Notes: a model not told the origin generated them from the letters alone. A stretch of DNA of 35,364 nucleotides from Acidithiobacillus ferriphilus (GCF_018854775.1 NZ_JAAZTY010000058.1:1-35364), one strand, 5' to 3'; numbered from the stretch's first letter, positions 7,818 through 14,078 are shown. Program-made: numbers and translations.

Positions 7818-8141
7818 ATGGATAAAGAAAGTAAACTTGAAGAGGAGATTTTGGCCTCCTTTGAAAGAGGCGAATGGCAGTCCGTGCCAAATCTCAAGGC
7901 TGAAATCGCCCGCTTTGCCTCAATAGCATCGGCATCACTTGTCAAAGACAAGCGCGTCAATATTCGCATTTCCTCTCGTGATCTTGAAGACATTCAGGCC
8001 AAGGCCGCGGAGGAAGCCATTCCTTATCAAACACTCATGGCTAGCGTACTTCACAAATTTGTCACCGGACGCCTTGTTGAGCCGTCACCCAGTCTAACCT
8101 CTCGTTCAAGCGGGACGCGCCAAAAGCGGCGCGCCCCTTAA
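7818..8141 (+). CDS. brnA: BrnA-like antitoxin
   Basis: The ATG at 7818 has GGAAGG 8 bases upstream and lies just after the toxin stop. The 107-residue protein has an acidic N-terminal arm and a ribbon-helix-helix-like C-terminal part (VNIRISSRDLEDIQAKAAEE, then IPYQTLMASVLHKFVTGRL), as in BrnA/CopG antitoxins that neutralise the toxin and repress the operon. The last residues (about SLTSRSSGTRQKRRAP) are encoded by attC itself, since the stop at 8139-8141 lies within the recombination site, so the basic tail comes from cassette structure rather than the protein family. Confidence 0.82.
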   Translation: MDKESKLEEEILASFERGEWQSVPNLKAEIARFASIASASLVKDKRVNIRISSRDLEDIQAKAAEEAIPYQTLMASVLHKFVTGRLVEPSPSLTSRSSGTRQKRRAP

Positions 8142-8155
8142 CTCAAACGTTAGGT
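8092..8155 (+). other. attC site 4 (BrnTA cassette)
   Basis: Left end GTCTAAC, right end GTTAGGT, 64 bp. The centre GGGACGCGCCAAAAGCGGC (8111-8129 region) recurs with small changes in the site at 9467-9529. It has the short canonical form. Confidence 0.9.
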
Positions 8156-8188
8156 GACACGACCCACAGCACCCACGAGAGGCATCAG

Positions 8189-8638
8189 ATGGAACCATTG
8201 AAGAACCGCTCAGACTCCAGAAGTAAGTTGCTCTCAGCTAGCCCTTCCGAGGTCTTTGCTGCGATGAGTGATCCTGCTCGCGTTGCCAGATGCTGGGGGC
8301 CAGCGGGCTTCACCAACTCGATTCACCAGTTCGACTTTTGTCCCGGCGGAAAGTGGCTTCTAACAATGCACGGGCCGGATGGTAAGGACTATCCGAATGA
8401 GAGCCGCTTCACCCGCATCGAAGCCGACAATGTCTTCGAGATCGAGCACCTGTCCGGGCATCACTTCATACTGACCATCGAGCTCCAACCAAAGGCTAGC
8501 GGCACCGAGGTGAAGTGGCGTCAGACCTTTGACACCATTGAGCACTATCAGCGCATAGCCGAGTTCGTGGCCTCCGCCAACGAGCAGAACCTTGAGCGTC
8601 TTGCCGCCGAAGTTCAGCGTGGAAAGAATGCCGCCTAA
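8189..8638 (+). CDS. SRPBCC-domain protein (AHSA1-like)
   Basis: 149 residues forming a single START/Bet v1-like helix-grip domain of the AHSA1 type: ASPSEVFAAMSDPARVARCWGP at the start, FCPGGKWLLTMHGPDG in the middle and a long C-terminal helix (IAEFVASANEQNLERLAAEV). Such domains bind hydrophobic ligands, and many single-domain members are uncharacterised. It is the only gene of its cassette, begins 39 bp after the cassette edge and ends with its TAA inside the attC left end. No catalytic residues can be named. Confidence 0.85.
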   Translation: MEPLKNRSDSRSKLLSASPSEVFAAMSDPARVARCWGPAGFTNSIHQFDFCPGGKWLLTMHGPDGKDYPNESRFTRIEADNVFEIEHLSGHHFILTIELQPKASGTEVKWRQTFDTIEHYQRIAEFVASANEQNLERLAAEVQRGKNAA

Positions 8639-8877
8639 CCTCTTGCTATTCAAGCATCACATTCCCGAGCGCAGCATCAGTGAGATCAGGGAGGCAACCA
8701 ATAAAGCCTGGGTGTTGGGAGATGATCGGTTTAAGCGACGGGTTCAGAAACAATTGGAGAGACGCGTTGAGCCGGAGGCCAGAGGCAGGGATCGGAAATC
8801 CGGGCAATGCAGAATCAATCGAGTCTGACCCTATTGATTCGTTGTTCGGGGTGTCGCTCAACTCGAACACGTTAGGC
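8633..8877 (+). other. attC site 5, interrupted by a transposase remnant
   Basis: Left end GCCTAAC (8633-8639) and right end GTTAGGC (8871-8877) stand 245 bp apart. The outer 20-25 bp on each side look like ordinary attC arms (TTCAAGC on the left; CGCTCAACTCGAACACGTTAGGC-like on the right), while the centre codes for part of an unrelated transposase. Confidence 0.7.
8655..8850 (+). pseudogene. C-terminal remnant of a REP-associated tyrosine transposase (Y1_Tnp/RAYT)
   Basis: One frame reads ISEIREATNKAWVLGDDRF, then KRRVQKQLERRVEPEARGR, which is the characteristic C-terminus of RAYT transposases. The catalytic HUH and tyrosine part is absent. Just after it, GAATCAAT (about 8811) and ATTGATTC (about 8833) form an inverted repeat around a TCTGACCC motif, resembling the 3' end of such elements. 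It lies inside attC 5, so the remnant probably entered the recombination site. It is not a functional gene. Confidence 0.65.
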
Positions 8878-8904
8878 AGAAACAGGAATCATCTGGAGAA
8901 CGCA

Positions 8905-9141
8905 GTGATCGCAACCTTCTTTTTTGCTTTAGCTGTCGTGTTCATCTGGTTATTGTTCAAGGGATACTCCACACAGGAGATCATGGCACGCGGATGGGGT
9001 ATCCAAGTGCGGATATACCGGCGGAGCAGTGAGCCCATTATGTACTGGGCTACATTTTGGATGTATCTGGTCATTGCCGTCATATGCGTAGTTGTCGGCA
9101 TACTGCTTACGCTCAAAATAGTCGCAACTCATGCAACCTAA
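8905..9141 (+). CDS. Small two-helix membrane protein (cassette)
   Basis: The GTG at 8905 is chosen because GGAGAA lies just upstream (8895-8900) and the cassette begins at 8872. The 78-residue product has one hydrophobic helix at about 3-19 (TFFFALAVVFIWLLF) and a second at about 50-70 (MYLVIAVICVVVGILLTL), with a basic segment between them (RGWGIQVRIYRR). I do not recognise a family. Its stop falls in the left end of attC 6. Small membrane proteins of unknown role are frequent cassette cargo. Confidence 0.65.
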   Translation: MIATFFFALAVVFIWLLFKGYSTQEIMARGWGIQVRIYRRSSEPIMYWATFWMYLVIAVICVVVGILLTLKIVATHAT

Positions 9142-9222
9142 CCCAGTGCTCAACCTCGCTTCTTTCAGTCGCTGGACGCTGCGCGATAAAGCCGCGCAGC
9201 GCCGGTTAGCGCCCCGTTGGGC
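9136..9222 (+). other. attC site 6 (membrane-protein cassette)
   Basis: Left end ACCTAAC, right end GTTGGGC, 87 bp. It contains ACGCTGCGCGATAAAGCCGC, the same core as in attC 3, and differs from that site's first half at only a few positions. Confidence 0.88.
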
Positions 9223-9253
9223 GTCACACAAGGGAACCGATGATTCGCTCGCA

Positions 9254-9514
9254 ATGGGTGCGCTGGCTCGACCAGGTAGCCCTCTCGCCGCAATCGCAGC
9301 ACGGTATAACGCGTCACCGGCCCAAGTAGCGTTAGCTTGGCTCCTTGCGGTTTCGAGCCAGACCATACTCATTCCCGGAACGTCAAGCATCGCGCATCTG
9401 GAGGAAAACTACGCGGCGCGTACGCTTCGGCTAAAACCAGAAGAAATTGCCGCAATTCGAGAAGCCGCCCAACAAGACGCTCCAGGGGACGCGCCAAAAG
9501 CGGCACGCCCCTGA
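9254..9514 (+). pseudogene. C-terminal fragment of an aldo/keto reductase
   Basis: The frame reads LARPGSPLAAIAARYNASP, then QVALAWLLAVSSQTILIPGT, and SSIAHLEENYAARTLRLKPE, which is the last third of a standard aldo/keto reductase (the NADPH-binding region IPGTSS...HLEEN). The TIM-barrel front with the catalytic Tyr, Lys and His is missing, so it cannot act as an enzyme. The fragment starts about 30 bp after the cassette edge at 9217, so the 5' part was lost before or during cassette formation. An in-frame ATG at 9254 has no convincing ribosome-binding site. Its 3' end runs into attC 7. Confidence 0.8.
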
Positions 9515-9529
9515 GCTTGGACGTCGGGC
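9467..9529 (+). other. attC site 7 with mutated crossover triplet
   Basis: Left end GCCCAAC exactly complements the cassette start GTTGGGC (9216-9222). The right end reads GTCGGGC (9523-9529), so the otherwise invariant GTT has become GTC. The core GGGACGCGCCAAAAGCGGC matches attC 4. Confidence 0.78.
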
Positions 9530-9538
9530 GAACAATTC

Positions 9539-9577
9539 TTGTCATACTTGACAAATAGGAACTGAACGATCTAATAT
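9539..9577 (+). promoter_or_regulatory. Promoter and TetR-type operator of the efflux cassette
   Basis: A perfect inverted repeat TTGTCA-TACT-TGACAA (9539-9554) overlaps the -35 box TTGACA (9548-9553). An 18-bp spacer leads to the -10 box TAATAT (9572-9577). Transcription would start at or next to the ATG at 9584, giving a leaderless mRNA. The dyad at the -35 suits autorepression by the TetR protein. Confidence 0.75.
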
Positions 9578-9583
9578 TTCGGC

Positions 9584-10192
9584 ATGTCCTTAGAAAGCCC
9601 CCCGTCTGTTGGCCCTGGTCGTCCACGCGAATTCGACTTCGACGACGCCGTGCGGGACGCCGTGGTGGTGTTCCAAACCCATGGCTACACCGCGACGTCC
9701 ATGGTCCATCTCATAGAAGGCACCGGCCTGTCGCGCGGCAGTCTTTACAAGGCGTTCAGCGACAAACATTCGCTCTTTCTGGCTGCTCTGGATCGATATA
9801 CCTCCGATGGTCTGAGCCGCCTGAGCAACGACCTCGACAAGGAGCCGGCGCGGGAGGCCATCCGCGCCACGCTGCAGCATTACGCTCGCCTGTCCACGGC
9901 AAGAAAAGGCCGTCGCGGCTGCTTGGTCACCGCAGCCGCGACGGAACTGCTGCCGACGGATGACGAAGTTCGCGAGCGGGTCAGCGCGATGTTCAAACGC
10001 ATGCAAAACCTGTTGGCGGCGGCCATTCGCAAGGGACAGTCTTCGGGCGACATCAGCACCCGCCACGAGGCCCAAACGCTTGCTCGCTTTCTGCTCTGCA
10101 CGATTGAAGGCATGCGGGTACTCGGTAAAACAGGTCCGAGCGAAGCGGAGATGGAGGCCCTTATTGCCATCGCTGTGAACGCACTTGACTGA
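9584..10192 (+). CDS. TetR/AcrR-family transcriptional regulator
   Basis: 202 residues. The N-terminal helix-turn-helix (residues about 14-60) reads GRPREFDFDDAVRDAVVVF, then HGYTATSMVHLIEGTGLSRG and SLYKAFSDKHSLFLAALDRY, a clear TetR DNA-binding domain. The helical C-terminal half (LARFLLCTIEGMRVLGKTGP) is the ligand-binding and dimer part of the AcrR/YcdC-like type. It lies 47 bp upstream of an MFS exporter in the same cassette and almost certainly controls it and itself through the dyad at 9539-9554. The ligand is unknown. Confidence 0.92.
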   Translation: MSLESPPSVGPGRPREFDFDDAVRDAVVVFQTHGYTATSMVHLIEGTGLSRGSLYKAFSDKHSLFLAALDRYTSDGLSRLSNDLDKEPAREAIRATLQHYARLSTARKGRRGCLVTAAATELLPTDDEVRERVSAMFKRMQNLLAAAIRKGQSSGDISTRHEAQTLARFLLCTIEGMRVLGKTGPSEAEMEALIAIAVNALD

Positions 10193-10211
10193 CATTTCTT
10201 TATCTAATTCG

Positions 10212-10225
10212 GAACCGTTAGGTTC
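10212..10225 (+). promoter_or_regulatory. Inverted repeat between tetR-like gene and MFS gene
   Basis: GAACC-GTTA-GGTTC is a perfect 5-bp-arm dyad 14 bp before the MFS start. It also contains GTTAGGT, a match to the right end of attC. Either a second operator or chance; I see no attC stem beside it. Confidence 0.35.
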
Positions 10226-10239
10226 TTAAAAGGCCGCTC

Positions 10240-11670
10240 ATGAGTACCGCGTACAACCCGACAGCTTCAACATCTGAGCTGACCGATACCCCCGACCCGC
10301 GTCGCTGGGCCGCCCTGGTCGTCCTGCTGGCTGGCAGCTTTCTGCCGCCTCTTGATTTCTTCATCGTGAATACCGCCTTACCCTCCATCCGCGCCGGCCT
10401 GCACGCCTCTTCCGCCACTCTGCAACTTGTGATATCCGGCTATGCGGCCAGCTATGCGGTATTCCTGATCACGGGAGGCCGGCTTGGCGATCTCTACGGC
10501 CGCCGCCGCGTTTTCGCGGCCGGTTTGTTCGGCTTTGCCGGGGCATCGGCCATCTGTGGCATTGCCTGGTCGCCTGCCATATTGATCGTCGGGCGTGTAC
10601 TCCAAGGCGTCACGGCAGCCGTCATGGCGCCGCAGTCGCTTGCATCCATTCATGCGCTGTTCCCAACGAACGAAAAAGCCAAGGCGCTTGGCTACTACGG
10701 CACAACGTTCGGCCTTGCTGCTGTGATAGGTCAAATGCTCGGAGGTGCCCTAATTGCAGCCAACCCATTCGGGTTGGGCTGGCGTAGCATATTTCTCGTC
10801 AACCTGCCCGTGGCCGCCTTCGCCATCCCAGCCGCATTGCTGCTGATCCGGGAAAGTCGTGCCGGGCGACCACCCCGTCTCGATGTGCGCGGCGTAGTCC
10901 TGCTCGCGGCAACACTGTCTGCTCTGGTCGTACCGCTAATCGCAGGGCGAGAACAAGGCTGGCCCGCCTGGTCAATAGCTCTGTTGCTCGGCTTCCTTCC
11001 GCTTCTGGCCTTGTTCTGGCGCCACGAACATCGTGTTGTGCGCGATGGCGGAGATCCGCTTGTCATCCCAGCCATGTTGCGCGCACCCGGCTTGCTGCGT
11101 GGGCTGGCCGCCACCCTTTGCTTTTATGCCATCGCTGCTTTTTTCCTTACATTCTCGATTTACGAACAATCCGGACTTGGCCGCAACTCCTTGTATGCTG
11201 GGCTTGCCCTGCTGCCGTTTGCCATCGGCTTCATGCTTGGCCCGCTTACCAGTCCCCGACTACACAGACATCTCGGCGCGCGCACACCTGTAGTGGGCAT
11301 GGTGCTGGAAGTGATCGGCCTCGTAGGCGTCGCTCTCTCCGTCTACACTGACACTTCATATTTACTGTCGTCAGCCCTTTTTATACTTGGTTTTGGGCAA
11401 GGCATTGCGCTGCCGACATTGGTTCGTGCCTTGATTGACAGAGTAGAAGGAAAGATCGCCGGGTTGGTGTCAGGACTTGTGTCTTCCACCCTTCAGATCA
11501 GTGCAGCATTGTCCGTAGCCGTCATTGGCGGATTGTTCTACTCGCTGCTTGGAAATCGTTCTGATCCAGCGACAATCACATACGCTTTCACAATTTCCAC
11601 GGTCACTATCGGCGCGTCATTGTTCGCAGCAGTCTTGTTGGTTAACGGCTTAGAACCAGCAAGGAAGTAG
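10240..11670 (+). CDS. MFS drug-efflux transporter, DHA2 (EmrB/QacA) type
   Basis: 476 residues with about 14 predicted membrane helices, the normal size for DHA2 proton antiporters. Helix 1 holds LPPLDFFIVNTALPSI (motif D1-like). Motif A is GRLGDLYGRRR after helix 2, and motif B-like GRVLQGVTAAVMAPQSLA lies in helix 4. The C-terminal half ends with SAALSVAVIGGLFYSLLG. It would export hydrophobic or cationic compounds across the inner membrane. Paired with the TetR gene it forms a self-regulated resistance-type unit within one unusually large cassette (about 2.2 kb). The ATG at 10240 has only a weak AAAAGG 8 bases ahead. Substrate unknown. Confidence 0.92.
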   Translation: MSTAYNPTASTSELTDTPDPRRWAALVVLLAGSFLPPLDFFIVNTALPSIRAGLHASSATLQLVISGYAASYAVFLITGGRLGDLYGRRRVFAAGLFGFAGASAICGIAWSPAILIVGRVLQGVTAAVMAPQSLASIHALFPTNEKAKALGYYGTTFGLAAVIGQMLGGALIAANPFGLGWRSIFLVNLPVAAFAIPAALLLIRESRAGRPPRLDVRGVVLLAATLSALVVPLIAGREQGWPAWSIALLLGFLPLLALFWRHEHRVVRDGGDPLVIPAMLRAPGLLRGLAATLCFYAIAAFFLTFSIYEQSGLGRNSLYAGLALLPFAIGFMLGPLTSPRLHRHLGARTPVVGMVLEVIGLVGVALSVYTDTSYLLSSALFILGFGQGIALPTLVRALIDRVEGKIAGLVSGLVSSTLQISAALSVAVIGGLFYSLLGNRSDPATITYAFTISTVTIGASLFAAVLLVNGLEPARK

Positions 11671-11697
11671 GATGCCAATCTCAAGCCGATCGCGATG

Positions 11698-11757
11698 GCC
11701 CAACAAGCCCATCCAGCCGACGCCGAAAATCGGCGCGGCTGATGGGTAGCGTTAGGC
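11698..11757 (+). other. attC site 8 (TetR-MFS cassette)
   Basis: Left end GCCCAAC, right end GTTAGGC, 60 bp, with arms AAGCCCATCCAGCCG / CGGCTGATGGG and a GCCGAAAATCGGC inner hairpin. It starts 27 bp after the MFS stop. Confidence 0.92.
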
Positions 11758-11780
11758 TGCTGTAGAAAGGGGCTTGCTGA

Positions 11781-12041
11781 ATGACTTTATTCCGTGGTGG
11801 CTGTCTATGTGGTGCCGTGCGCTATGAAACGACCTCTGATCCTTTGAACCAGAGGGTATGTCACTGTAGGGCTTGTCAAAAAGTTATCGGCGCTGCTTTC
11901 AATGCTCGCGTACTCATGCGCATCGAACATGTTACTATCTCTGGCTCAATCAGCACATTTCACTCTTCAGAAACTCTTGAGCGCGGTTTTTGTTCGCATT
12001 GCGGTTCAAGTATTTTCTCGCGGCGTGTTTCTGCTGGAGTC
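11781..12041 (+). pseudogene. GFA/CENP-V-domain protein, 3'-truncated
   Basis: The frame starts at ATG 11781 (AAAGGGG 11 bases upstream) and reads GGCLCGAVRYE, then RVCHCRACQKVIGAAF and FCSHCGSSIF. These are the paired zinc-binding cysteines of glutathione-dependent formaldehyde-activating-enzyme (GFA) family proteins. Family members are about 120-190 residues; here the recognisable part stops after about 87 residues, where the sequence passes into an IS3 transposase frame near 12041. The open frame continues to 12176 with unrelated residues. The cassette's own attC is lost. Function is probably gone. Confidence 0.82.
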
Positions 12042-12992
12042 ATGCGGCACAACAGCGGAACCAAACGTTGCGCGGTGCCCGAGCGCAGCGGGACGCGGTG
12101 CCCTTGCTGGAGATTCAGCGGATCTGGCAGGCGCACCTGCAGGTCTACGGTGCGGATAAGGTCTGGAAGCAGATGAATCGCGAGGGGATATACCGGTAGC
12201 ACGTTGTACCGTAGAGCGCCTGATGCGGCATCTGGGCATACAGGGGGTAGTCCGCGGCAAACGGATCCGCACCACGGTTCCAGATACCCAGGTGCCCTGC
12301 CCACGAGACCGGGTCCACCGGGTTTTTCAGGCGGAGCGGCCTGACCAGCTCTGAGTGTCGGATTTCAGTGTGCCGCAGCAAGCGGCGTAAGAGATGAGGG
12401 TATGGCCCCTCGCCATCGGCTTGCAGGAGCAGGTGGCAAACCACCATGAGCGGCTTGGGTCAAAAGCCCCGGCCGTGAGCGTCATGGAAAAGGCGTCGTA
12501 AAGACGTCAGGTATGGATCAGGGAGACGAACAACCGTGAACTGCCGTTCAAGTGTCGAAAGTACTCAGATGACATCAAAACCGGGGAGTGATGTTGCCCC
12601 GCGATCAGCCGGGACGAAACCTGCTTACGGTCCCGGTGGTGTCCGGCATAGAGGCAGCGTCAGCCTGATTCGGGCTCTTGCGTTGAACTGCGGGAACCTT
12701 CGATGGCGATGCCAAGCGAAAGGCACAAGCCCGAAAGGCGAGGCCGAAAGTAGCGATGCGCCATCAAGGGGCGGAGCAGCTCGTAGTAGCGTTGAAGCCG
12801 CTGTACAAGGCCGAACTGATCCATCGTCGTGCGCCCTGGAAAACCAAAGCGTCCCTGGAACTGGCCACCCTGGAATGGGTGTATTGGTTTAACCACCACC
12901 GACTTCTGGAACCCTTGGGATATATCCCTCCGGCAGAAGCTGAGGCACAATATTACCAGAAACTCGCCCGTCAGGCCGGTAAAGCGGCATGA
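12041..12992 (+). pseudogene. IS3-family transposase OrfB, disrupted
   Basis: Left piece: HAAQQRNQTLRGARAQRDAV, then EIQRIWQAHLQVYGADKVWK and QMNREGI, in the frame of 11990. Two extra bases after GGGATA (about 12190) shift the frame, after which PVARCTVERLMRHLGIQGV and RGKRIRTTVPDTQVPCPRD follow. At RPDQL-W-VSDF the tryptophan codon is TGA (12352-12354). The intron begins at 12368. Right piece: LYKAELIHRRAPWKTKASLE, then LATLEWVYWFNHHRLLEPLG and YIPPAEAEAQYYQKL, to the stop at 12990-12992. Most of the DDE catalytic core between the pieces is deleted, so the gene is dead. Confidence 0.85.
12368..12800 (+). ncRNA. Group II intron, 5' fragment (ribozyme domain I onward, RT gene lost)
   Basis: The segment begins with GTGTG (12368-12372), the group II 5' consensus GUGYG, placed inside the transposase codons for VSDF. 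It contains stretches I recognise from bacterial RT-encoding group II introns: TCGAAAGTACTCAGATGACA, GGTGGTGTCCGGCATAGAGG, AGGCACAAGCCCGAAAGGCG, GCCGAAAGTAGCGATGCG and GGGGCGGAGCAGCTCGTAGT. In intact introns these lead directly into the reverse-transcriptase gene. Here the sequence jumps at about 12800 to the end of the transposase, so the RT, domains V/VI and the 3' splice site are gone. It cannot splice by itself. Confidence 0.82.
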
Positions 12993-13042
12993 CTTACATT
13001 AATCAGCCTCTACAATACCCGGGGCGGTTCAATCAAGAAAAC

Positions 13043-13071
13043 TTGCACATCGTAAACATTATGTTTATTAT
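13043..13071 (+). promoter_or_regulatory. higBA promoter with palindromic operator
   Basis: A perfect 15-bp palindrome TAAACATTATGTTTA (13053-13067) lies between TTGCAC (13043-13048) and TATTAT (13066-13071), which are 17 bp apart. The start of transcription would fall at about 13078, the higB ATG, so the message would be leaderless. HigA or the HigBA complex binding the dyad would shut the promoter. Confidence 0.7.
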
Positions 13072-13077
13072 TGGCGC

Positions 13078-13359
13078 ATGATTCAAACATTCGCCAACAC
13101 TGAAACCGAAGGCTTTTTCGTTACAGGTAAATCGCGTCGTTTACCTTCGGAAATTCTCAAGCGTGCAGCCATGCGTCTCAATCAGTTGCATGCCGCTACA
13201 GAGTTGAATGATCTACGTTTGCCACCCTCTAATCACTTGGAAGCTCTTTCAGGTAATCGCATTGGTCAATGGAGTATACGTATAAACCAACAGTGGCGTG
13301 TCTGTTTCAAGTTTGAAAATGGTGACGCATTTAATGTCGAAATAGTGGATTACCACTAG
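13078..13359 (+). CDS. higB: HigB-family toxin (RelE superfamily mRNA interferase)
   Basis: 93 residues. The order of motifs is typical of the plasmid-maintenance killer (HigB/GraT) group: MIQTFANTETEGFFVTGKSR, then a helical RAAMRLNQLHAATELNDL, LRLPPSNHLEALSGNRIGQW and WSIRINQQWRVCFKFENGDA, ending NVEIVDYH. The basic and aromatic residues in the WSIRINQQWRV strand and the C-terminal DYH are family landmarks. Toxins of this family cut mRNA on the ribosome. The toxin gene comes first, with its antitoxin 10 bp downstream, the usual HigBA order. It lies just after the right end of the decayed IS3 element, so the original 5' edge of its cassette is lost. Confidence 0.93.
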   Translation: MIQTFANTETEGFFVTGKSRRLPSEILKRAAMRLNQLHAATELNDLRLPPSNHLEALSGNRIGQWSIRINQQWRVCFKFENGDAFNVEIVDYH

Positions 13360-13369
13360 GAGGAATAAC

Positions 13370-13666
13370 ATGATCTACAATGGGTTAACACCTATCCATC
13401 CCGGCGAGTACCTCGCCGAGCTCCTTGAAGAGCTTCATATCTCTCAAGCGTTGTTCGCTCGTACCATTGGTGTGTCGCCCATGCGCATTTCCCATATCGT
13501 TAAAGGCAAGCGCCCTGTTACGGCTGAACTAGCATTGCTGTTTGCAAAAGCTTTTGAGCAAACTCCACAGTATTGGCTCAATTTACAAGCCAGCTATGAT
13601 CTAAAAATTGCTGAGAAAAGCATCGCCAATCGTCTCTTCTCCATTCATAGCTTGGCCCATGCTTAA
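13370..13666 (+). CDS. higA: HigA-family antitoxin (XRE-type helix-turn-helix)
   Basis: 98 residues. It starts TPIHPGEYLAELLEELHISQ, the common HigA entry, followed by the helix-turn-helix ALFARTIGVSPMRISHIVKG and then KRPVTAELALLFAKAFEQTP and QYWLNLQASYDLKIAEK. The ATG at 13370 has AGGAGGAA 8 bases upstream, a strong ribosome-binding site, in keeping with the antitoxin being made in excess. It neutralises HigB and represses the operon. The stop is 1 bp before attC 9. Confidence 0.93.
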   Translation: MIYNGLTPIHPGEYLAELLEELHISQALFARTIGVSPMRISHIVKGKRPVTAELALLFAKAFEQTPQYWLNLQASYDLKIAEKSIANRLFSIHSLAHA

Positions 13667-13667
13667 T

Positions 13668-13734
13668 GGCTAACCCCCTCATTCCACCGGACTGGCCGAA
13701 AAGCGCGGCCAGCCGGTGAATTCCAACGTTAGAA
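13668..13734 (+). other. attC site 9 (HigBA cassette)
   Basis: Left end GGCTAAC, right end GTTAGAA, 67 bp. Arms ATTCCACCGGAC / CCGGTGAATTC are shared with attC 1, so the two sites belong to one attC family. Confidence 0.88.
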
Positions 13735-13749
13735 CAGCACAGGGGGGTC

Positions 13750-13923
13750 GTGGGCGAACAACTCACAAAGTTCAGGCGTCGGAGGACCGCTCGCAAGTCC
13801 TTCGAGGACTTGGATAAACGCCGCGACATGTACATCGTCTTGCACTATTCGTGCGAGTCCTTCTACGACATTAAACCAGAGCTGCTATGGGGCAGGTCAC
13901 TGACGAATACTGGCGTAACGTAA
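13750..13923 (+). CDS. Short unknown ORF, probably a truncated cassette gene
   Basis: A 57-codon frame from GTG 13750, preceded by GGGGGG (13742-13747), reads VGEQLTKFRRRRTARKSFED, then LDKRRDMYIVLHYSCESFYD and IKPELLWGRS. The RDMYIVLHYSCESFYDIK stretch looks like real protein; the last 15 residues do not. The gene may have been cut and joined to unrelated sequence. I do not know its function. Confidence 0.4.
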   Translation: MGEQLTKFRRRRTARKSFEDLDKRRDMYIVLHYSCESFYDIKPELLWGRSLTNTGVT

Positions 13924-13933
13924 GCGATTAAAA

Positions 13934-14041
13934 GTTCCGTTGTTTGCGCGAGAAGGATCGGAGGTTGCAGTTCTGGACGGTGACGATGGGCGGGCGATCG
14001 CCAAAGCAGGCGCTGGAGCAGAGGTACTCGCGACTGACTAA
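13934..14041 (+). pseudogene. Possible remnant of a short-chain dehydrogenase
   Basis: The frame at 13934 reads LFAREGSEVAVLDGDDGRAI, then AKAGAGAEVLATD and a stop. This resembles the second strand and helix of an SDR Rossmann fold (FAREG-x-x-VAVLD). Only about 35 residues remain, without the glycine-rich motif or the catalytic Tyr/Lys. It is weak evidence and may be chance. Confidence 0.3.
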
Positions 14042-14078
14042 GCTGGCGCCGGTTATTGGCGCAAAGGAAAGGCCATCT

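Larger units (their letters stand above)
12041..13031 (+). mobile_element. Decayed IS3-family element with nested group II intron fragment
   Basis: The left end and orfA are missing. Transposase OrfB sequence runs from about 12041 to 12367 and again from about 12800 to 12992. The right terminal repeat is still present (CCCGGGGCGGTTCA ending at 13031, i.e. TGAACCGCCCCGGG read inward). Between the two transposase pieces lies the 5' part of a group II intron. The element replaced the end of the GFA cassette and the start of the HigBA cassette. Confidence 0.82.

Noticed and set aside
8592-8828. 78-codon frame as a stand-alone gene after the SRPBCC gene
   Set aside because: It starts inside the SRPBCC gene and attC, and its meaningful part is just a transposase C-terminus without catalytic residues.
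12536-12892. 118-codon plus-strand frame
   Set aside because: It lies across the group II intron RNA and the joined transposase end; the residues do not match any protein.
6676-13734. Recurring palindromic repeats as a CRISPR array
   Set aside because: Spacing ranges from about 130 bp to over 2 kb, repeats are only partly alike and genes lie between them; no cas gene is present.
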